Positions 6,586-10,157 of a stretch of 10,157 nt of DNA are shown here, in pieces. Under the pieces are notes generated by a model. It was not told the DNA's origin, did not search any database, and was given only the letters and a program-made list of their open reading frames with translations. The stretch comes from Frankiales bacterium. GTDB taxonomy: Bacteria > Actinomycetota > Actinomycetes > Mycobacteriales > SCTD01. The stretch spans positions 1-10,157 of the forward strand of contig SCTD01000421.1 of the NCBI GenBank assembly GCA_004299215.1, given 5' to 3'. The position numbers were made by a program, and so were the translations under genes. Every line of letters begins with the position of its first letter. Positions within the stretch are counted from its first letter, which is position 1.

Positions 6586-8028
6586 ATGACTCTCACCGCC
6601 GACACCCCCGCCGCGGCTCCCAAGGCCGGCGGCACCGGGCGGGTCGCCCGCGTCATCGGCCCCGTCGTCGACGTCGAGTTCCCGCCCGACGCGATGCCGG
6701 AGATCTACAACGCGCTGCACGTCGACCGCGAGCTCGGCGGCGACACCGCGACGCTGACCCTCGAGGTCGCCCAGCACATCGGCGACAACCTCGTACGCGC
6801 CATCTCGATGCAGCCGACGGACGGCCTGACCCGCGGTGCCGCGGTGCAGGACACCGGCTCGGCCATCTCGGTCCCGGTCGGCGACGCCACCAAGGGCCAC
6901 GTCTTCAACGCGCTCGGCAAGCCGCTCGACGTCGAGAGCATCGACGCCGACACCTACTGGCCGATCCACCGCCCGTCGCCGCCGTTCGACCAGCTCGAGA
7001 GCAAGACCGAGATCTTCCCGACCGGCATCAAGGTCATCGACCTGCTCGCGCCGTACGTCGCCGGTGGCAAGATCGGCCTGTTCGGCGGTGCCGGTGTCGG
7101 CAAGACCGTTCTCATCCAGGAGATGATCTACCGCGTCGCCAAGGAGTTCTCCGGCGTCTCGGTGTTCGCCGGCGTCGGCGAGCGCACCCGTGAGGGCAAC
7201 GACCTCTTCGGTGAGATGACCGAGTCCGGCGTCATCAACGACACGGCGCTCGTGTTCGGTCAGATGGACGAGCCGCCGGGCACCCGCCTGCGCGTCGCGC
7301 TCTCCGCGCTGACGATGGCGGAGTACTTCCGCGACGTGCAGAAGCAGGACGTGCTCCTGTTCATCGATAACATCTTCCGCTTCACCCAGGCCGGCTCCGA
7401 GGTCTCCACGCTGCTCGGCCGCATGCCGAGCGCCGTCGGCTACCAGCCGACGCTCGCCGACGAGATGGGCGTGCTCCAGGAGCGCATCACCTCGACCCGC
7501 GGTCACTCGATCACCTCGCTGCAGGCGATCTACGTGCCCGCCGACGACATCACCGACCCGGCGCCGCACACCACCTTCACCCACCTCGACGCCACCACGG
7601 TGCTCTCGCGCTCCATCGCCGAGCTCGGCATCTACCCCGCCGTCGACCCGCTGGATTCCACCAGCCGCATCCTCGACCCGCGCTTCATCGGCGAGGAGCA
7701 CTACAACGTCGCCCGCGAGGTGCAGCGCATCCTGCAGCGCTACAAGGACCTGCAGGACATCATCGCCATCCTCGGCATCGACGAGCTCGCCGAGGAGGAC
7801 AAGGTCCTCGTCAACCGGGCCCGCCGCATCCAGCGCTTCCTGTCGCAGCCGTTCTTCGTGGCCGAGTCCTTCACCGGCCAGCCCGGCAAGTTCGTCCCCA
7901 TCGAGGAGACGATCGCGTCGTTCAAGAAGCTCACCGAGGGCGAGTACGACCACATCCCCGAGCAGGCGTTCTTCCTCTGCGGCGGCATCGAGGACGTCGA
8001 GGCGAACGCCAAGAAGCTGGGCAGCTGA
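6586..8028 (+). CDS. atpD: F1Fo ATP synthase subunit beta
   Basis: The catalytic subunit, present in three copies, which makes ATP from ADP and phosphate. It is 480 aa, normal for the family. It has an N-terminal barrel (VARVIGPVVDVEFP at 20-33), the P-loop GGAGVGKT at 167-174 with catalytic lysine K173, catalytic glutamate E199 in GERTREGND, the Walker B strand VLLFIDNIFRF at 256-266 with D261, and the signature PAVDPLDSTS at 351-360. The lever region DELAEED is at 399-405, corresponding to DELSEED. The first 15 or so residues are a flexible Ala/Pro-rich tail. ATG 6586 is chosen because of its strong Shine-Dalgarno sequence. The upstream extension lies inside atpG and lacks family similarity. 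The gene ends 2 nt before atpC. Confidence 0.98.
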   Translation: MTLTADTPAAAPKAGGTGRVARVIGPVVDVEFPPDAMPEIYNALHVDRELGGDTATLTLEVAQHIGDNLVRAISMQPTDGLTRGAAVQDTGSAISVPVGDATKGHVFNALGKPLDVESIDADTYWPIHRPSPPFDQLESKTEIFPTGIKVIDLLAPYVAGGKIGLFGGAGVGKTVLIQEMIYRVAKEFSGVSVFAGVGERTREGNDLFGEMTESGVINDTALVFGQMDEPPGTRLRVALSALTMAEYFRDVQKQDVLLFIDNIFRFTQAGSEVSTLLGRMPSAVGYQPTLADEMGVLQERITSTRGHSITSLQAIYVPADDITDPAPHTTFTHLDATTVLSRSIAELGIYPAVDPLDSTSRILDPRFIGEEHYNVAREVQRILQRYKDLQDIIAILGIDELAEEDKVLVNRARRIQRFLSQPFFVAESFTGQPGKFVPIEETIASFKKLTEGEYDHIPEQAFFLCGGIEDVEANAKKLGS

Positions 8029-8030
8029 CC

Positions 8031-8420
8031 GTGGCCGCCGAGTCCCACGAGCTGCACGTCGAGCTCGTCTCCGTCGAGCGCGAGGTCTGGAGCGGCGAGG
8101 CCAGCATGGTCATCGCCCGCACGACCGAGGGCGAGATCGGCGTCCTCCCGGGCCACGCCCCGCTGCTCGGCCAGCTCGCCGACGGCGGCGTCGTCACCGT
8201 GCACGAGAGCGGCGGCGGCCACCGGCTGATCGCCGTCCACGGCGGCTTCCTGTCGGTCACCGAGCAGGGCGTGACGATCCTCGCCGAGGTCGCCGAGCTG
8301 GCCGAGGACATCGACGCCTCCCGGGCCCGCGAGTCCCTCGAGCGAGCGCGCAGCGAGCAGGACCTCGCCGCACAGCGGCGCGCGGAGAGCCGGCTCCGAG
8401 CCGCCGGTCAGCCGGTCTAG
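8031..8420 (+). CDS. atpC: F1Fo ATP synthase subunit epsilon
   Basis: The central-stalk subunit that contacts gamma and the c-ring and can regulate ATP hydrolysis. It is 129 aa. The N-terminal beta-sandwich contains GEIGVLPGHAPL at 34-45 and VHGGFLSV at 69-76. A helical C-terminal domain from about 93 has two helix segments (DIDASRARESLERARSEQ, then a shorter DLAAQRRAESRLRAA). The second helix is short compared with E. coli epsilon (139 aa). The start is GTG 8031, 2 nt after the atpD stop, without a clear Shine-Dalgarno sequence, so it is likely coupled to atpD translation. A 30-nt gap follows before the DUF2550 gene. Confidence 0.95.
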   Translation: MAAESHELHVELVSVEREVWSGEASMVIARTTEGEIGVLPGHAPLLGQLADGGVVTVHESGGGHRLIAVHGGFLSVTEQGVTILAEVAELAEDIDASRARESLERARSEQDLAAQRRAESRLRAAGQPV

Positions 8421-8450
8421 GCCCTCCGAGACCCGCGCCCCGGACCCGGC

Positions 8451-8879
8451 GTGACCACGACCTCGATCCTGCTCGCCGCAGTCCTGCTCGCCCTCGGCGT
8501 GCTGGGCGCCGGGCTGCTCCGCCGGGTGCTGCTGCACCGCGGCGGCGGCACCATCGAGCTGTCGCTGCAGCTCAAGACCCCCGGACACGGCCGCGGCTGG
8601 GTCAACGGCGTCGGCCGCTTCGCCGGTGACGAGCTGGAGTGGTACCGCGTCTTCAGCCTCTCGCCCCGTCCGCGGCGCCGGTACTGCCGGCGCGACCTCC
8701 AGGTGCTGGCCCGCCGCGAGCCCAGCGGCGGCGAGCACCGGGCGCTGCTGGACGGCGCGGTCGTGATGGAGTGCATGTCGGCTCAGGGCCGGGTCGACCT
8801 GGCGATGTCCCGGTCGGCCGTCACCGGCTTCCTCGCCTGGCTCGAGGCCGTCCCCCCGGGCGCCACCCTGCCTCTCTAG
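8451..8879 (+). CDS. DUF2550 family membrane-anchored protein of unknown function
   Basis: A 142-aa protein with one N-terminal membrane helix (about 5-27), then a basic linker and a soluble domain of about 110 residues. Its position right after atpC and its overall pattern match the DUF2550 family, including M. tuberculosis Rv1312. Visible conserved-looking stretches are TPGHGRGWVNGVGRFAGDEL (43-62), a very basic SPRPRRRYCRRDL (71-83), and a C-terminal RSAVTGFLAWLE (121-132). The helix has no lipobox, so the protein is probably anchored by an uncleaved helix. The function is not known. The lasting link to atpC suggests co-transcription and perhaps a role near ATP synthase, but the sequence does not show one. 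The start is GTG 8451, and no strong Shine-Dalgarno sequence is seen. Confidence 0.82.
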   Translation: MTTTSILLAAVLLALGVLGAGLLRRVLLHRGGGTIELSLQLKTPGHGRGWVNGVGRFAGDELEWYRVFSLSPRPRRRYCRRDLQVLARREPSGGEHRALLDGAVVMECMSAQGRVDLAMSRSAVTGFLAWLEAVPPGATLPL

Positions 8880-8889
8880 GACACCTTCC

Positions 8890-8956
8890 GGTGATCCACG
8901 CGGATCTCGAGGTGGATGTGGGGGCGGGGTCCGCCTGAAGGTGCGCGTGGATCACC
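8890..8956 (+). terminator. Long imperfect hairpin between convergent genes, candidate atp operon terminator
   Basis: The arms 8890-8917 and 8929-8956 pair at 25 of 28 positions in + strand RNA, around an 11-base loop. The outer 13 pairs are perfect (GGTGATCCACGCG with CGCGTGGATCACC). One mismatch lies at 8903/8943 and a two-base internal loop at 8908-8909/8937-8938. Three pairs are G-U in + RNA and would be A-C mismatches in the opposite transcript, which favours a role in the + transcript. The hairpin starts 11 nt after the DUF2550 stop and ends 10 nt before the end of the opposing gene. No U-tract follows on either strand, so termination is plausible but not proven. A smaller competing stem pairs 8923-8927 with 8931-8935. 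Confidence 0.6.
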
Positions 8957-8965
8957 CAGGGATGG

Positions 8966-9538
8966 TCAGCGCGGGCCGCCGGGCTGCCAGAGGACGTCGC
9001 CACCGGGGTTGGCCACCCGGGCGAGGATGAAGAGCAGGTCGGAGAGCCGGTTGAGGTAGAGCGCCGGCTCCTTGCCCGTGCGCTCGGGGTCGGCGGCCAG
9101 CAGCTCCCAGGTGGCCCGCTCGGCCCGCCGCACGATCGTGCGCGAGACGTGCAGCAGCGCGGCGCCAGGGGTCCCGCCGGGGAGGATGAAGCTGCTGAGC
9201 TTGTCCAGCCTGGCGTTGTAGGCGTCGCAGGCGACCTCGAGCCGCGCGGTGTAGTCGGGGGTCACGCGCAGCGGCGGGTACTTCGGGTCGGGGTCGATCG
9301 GCGTGCACAGGTCCGCGCCGACGTCGAAGAGGTCGTTCTGGATCGTCCGCAGCAGCTCCGCGATCTCCGGTTCGAGAGCCCCCAGCGCGATCGCGACGCC
9401 GATCGAGGAGTTGGCCTCGTCGACGTCGGCGTACGCCGTCAGCCGGGGGTCGGTCTTGCTCACCCGGCTCATGTCGCCGAGCGCGGTCGTCCCGTCGTCG
9501 CCGGTCTTGGTGTAGATGCGGGTGAGGTGAACGGCCAT
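8966..9538 (-). CDS. PduO-type ATP:cob(I)alamin adenosyltransferase
   Basis: Transfers the adenosyl group of ATP to reduced cob(I)alamin to make adenosylcobalamin, the cofactor of enzymes such as methylmalonyl-CoA mutase. It is a cytosolic trimer in this family. The 190-aa protein carries the N-terminal ATP-binding segment TRIYTKTGDDGTTAL (6-20), the middle motif SSFILPGGTPGAALLH (115-130), then RTIVRRAER (133-141) and LNRLSDLLFILAR (162-174). All are typical of the PduO/MMAB type and absent from the CobA type. Start ATG 9538 gives the usual MAVHLTRIYT beginning, as in M. tuberculosis Rv1314c. An in-frame GTG at 9547 would add only three residues. The gene faces the atp operon and lies 48 nt after an upstream unknown gene on the same strand. 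Its start codon lies within a perfect inverted repeat. Confidence 0.94.
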   Translation of the reverse strand: MAVHLTRIYTKTGDDGTTALGDMSRVSKTDPRLTAYADVDEANSSIGVAIALGALEPEIAELLRTIQNDLFDVGADLCTPIDPDPKYPPLRVTPDYTARLEVACDAYNARLDKLSSFILPGGTPGAALLHVSRTIVRRAERATWELLAADPERTGKEPALYLNRLSDLLFILARVANPGGDVLWQPGGPR

Positions 9539-9572
9539 GAGCCGCACCCTAGGCGAGGGTGCGGCTCATGGC
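9534..9572 (-). promoter_or_regulatory. Perfect 17-bp inverted repeat covering the adenosyltransferase start codon
   Basis: The arms 9534-9550 (GCCATGAGCCGCACCCT) and 9556-9572 are exact reverse complements around the 5-base loop AGGCG. In minus-strand RNA the downstream arm holds an SD-like AGGG and the ATG of the adenosyltransferase, so folding would hide the start site. The stem is very G+C-rich and could also stop transcription coming from the upstream gene, although no U-tract follows. The same bases hold a TAGGGT -10-like hexamer (minus strand, 9551-9546) exactly 7 nt before the ATG, so a leaderless promoter is an alternative reading. I cannot tell which applies. Confidence 0.6.
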
Positions 9573-9586
9573 GGGGGAGCGGCCGG

Positions 9587-10157
9587 TCAGCCGGCGTTCT
9601 GGAAGGGCGGGATCTCGCCCTCGGCGACCGGCCGGTCGAGGTCGCCGTCCCCGTCGAGCAGCTTCCAGGAGCCCTCGGCGCCGGGGGCGACCGTGGTGAC
9701 GAAGACGCCGGGCGCGAGGTCGGCCATCGGCTCGAGGTCGCCGCCGCTCTCGGCGCGCATCGCGCCGCCTGTCGACGGGGCGCCGACCACCAGCAGCCGC
9801 TGCGCGCCCTCGTCGCCGGGCAGCGTCGCCACCAGGGCCGACAGCGGGTCGGTGATCTCGTTCTCGGCGTACCACCACCAGCCGCCCTCGCCGAGCGATG
9901 CCACCCCCCAGGTCCAGGGGCCGTCGCCGCTGCGCACCAGGTAGACGACCTCGACGCCTGCGTCGACCTCCCACCGCTGGACGAACAGCGGGCGGATCTC
10001 CACCAGGGCGTCGATGCCGTTGCGTGTCGCCCAGTCCTCGCCGAGCGCCTCGAGCTGCCCGTCGGTGACCAGCGACGGGTCGCCGCGCACCTCCCACGGG
10101 TTCTCCGGGTCGAGGACGCTCACCGGCTCGCCGCTCGGCTGCTCGGAAGCGATGACG
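9587..10157 (-). CDS. Hypothetical protein, unrecognised, 5'-truncated by the window edge
   Basis: I do not recognise this protein. The frame is open from the right edge to TGA at 9589-9587, about 189 visible codons. A GTG at 10123 would give 178 aa, but it has no ribosome binding site and the frame continues upstream without a stop (reading VIASEQPSGEPV), so the true start is probably outside. The visible part is acidic, rich in Gly, Asp, Glu and Trp, and has no membrane helix. It includes DGPWTWGVASLGEGGWWWYAE, a hydrophobic strand with LLVVGAP, and a C-terminal GSWKLLDGDGDLDRP with a Gly-Asp turn. This looks like a soluble or extracytoplasmic domain, perhaps behind a missing N-terminal anchor. 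It is 48 nt upstream of the adenosyltransferase on the same strand, with the inverted repeat between them, so co-transcription is possible. Third-position G/C use matches its neighbours, which supports real coding. Confidence 0.6.
   Translation of the reverse strand, partial: VIASEQPSGEPVSVLDPENPWEVRGDPSLVTDGQLEALGEDWATRNGIDALVEIRPLFVQRWEVDAGVEVVYLVRSGDGPWTWGVASLGEGGWWWYAENEITDPLSALVATLPGDEGAQRLLVVGAPSTGGAMRAESGGDLEPMADLAPGVFVTTVAPGAEGSWKLLDGDGDLDRPVAEGEIPPFQNAG

Noticed and set aside
3975..6656. Long open frame on the minus strand (893 codons) opposite atpA and atpG.
   Set aside because: It lies wholly antisense to two intact, highly conserved genes. Its product is low-complexity, rich in Arg, Asp, Leu, Ala and Val without domains, as expected from a G+C-rich codon shadow.
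6490..7953. 487-codon minus-strand frame opposite atpD.
   Set aside because: Same shadow pattern, with repetitive acidic/Arg/Gly composition and no motif. atpD on the + strand accounts for the sequence.
9537..9944. + strand ORF starting in the palindrome and running antisense to the unknown gene.
   Set aside because: It starts with ATG only because the palindrome reads the same on both strands. Its Ser/Pro/Arg-rich product looks like a shadow.
1..10157. A novel defence, mobile or biosynthetic system.
   Set aside because: All recognisable proteins are core energy, envelope or cofactor genes. I found no transposase, integrase, repeat array, toxin-antitoxin pair or reverse transcriptase.

Overview
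The window is a G+C-rich stretch with heavy G/C use at codon third positions and frequent GTG starts. It carries a complete F1Fo ATP synthase operon on the + strand, flanked by genes that usually surround atp in Actinomycetota. The order is a WecA/Rfe-type GlcNAc-1-phosphate transferase, two small AtpI/AtpZ-like membrane proteins, atpBEFHAGDC, a DUF2550 protein, and a PduO-type cobalamin adenosyltransferase on the opposite strand. This closely resembles the Mycobacterium tuberculosis Rv1302-Rv1314c neighbourhood. Subunits b (189 aa) and delta (273 aa) are separate proteins and there is no b-delta fusion, so the organism is not a mycobacterium. A Nocardioidaceae/Propionibacteriales or similar lineage is a guess only.

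Layout. 2-772 holds the 3' two thirds of the sugar-phosphate transferase gene, cut by the window edge. 776-1156 and 1169-1396 encode two small membrane proteins that probably help assemble the Fo sector. 1452-8420 encodes the eight ATP synthase subunits in the order a, c, b, delta, alpha, gamma, beta, epsilon, all intact and with their catalytic residues visible. 8451-8879 encodes a DUF2550 membrane-anchored protein that probably shares the atp transcript. 8890-8956 is a long imperfect hairpin filling the gap between convergent genes and is the best candidate for the end of the atp transcript. 8966-9538 (minus) is the adenosyltransferase. Its start codon lies inside a perfect 17-bp inverted repeat at 9534-9572. 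9587-10157 (minus) is an unrecognised gene that runs off the right edge.

How the genes work together. Subunits a, b and c form the membrane proton channel and rotor ring. Alpha, beta, gamma and epsilon form the catalytic head and central stalk, and delta with b forms the peripheral stalk. Gene spacing follows copy number: the multi-copy c, alpha and beta genes each have a 52-78 nt leader with a clear Shine-Dalgarno sequence, while b, delta, gamma and epsilon follow the upstream stop codon within -1 to 3 nt. The adenosyltransferase makes adenosylcobalamin and has no evident functional link to ATP synthase beyond conserved neighbourhood.

No stretch over 300 bases lacks a gene. I see no tRNA, rRNA, CRISPR array, insertion sequence, phage gene or defence gene. 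The protein content is ordinary core metabolism. The items worth a second look are RNA- and DNA-level structures (two inverted repeats, leader arrangement, a bridging mini-ORF, possible leaderless promoters), an internal duplication in the delta subunit, and genes of unknown function tied to the operon.
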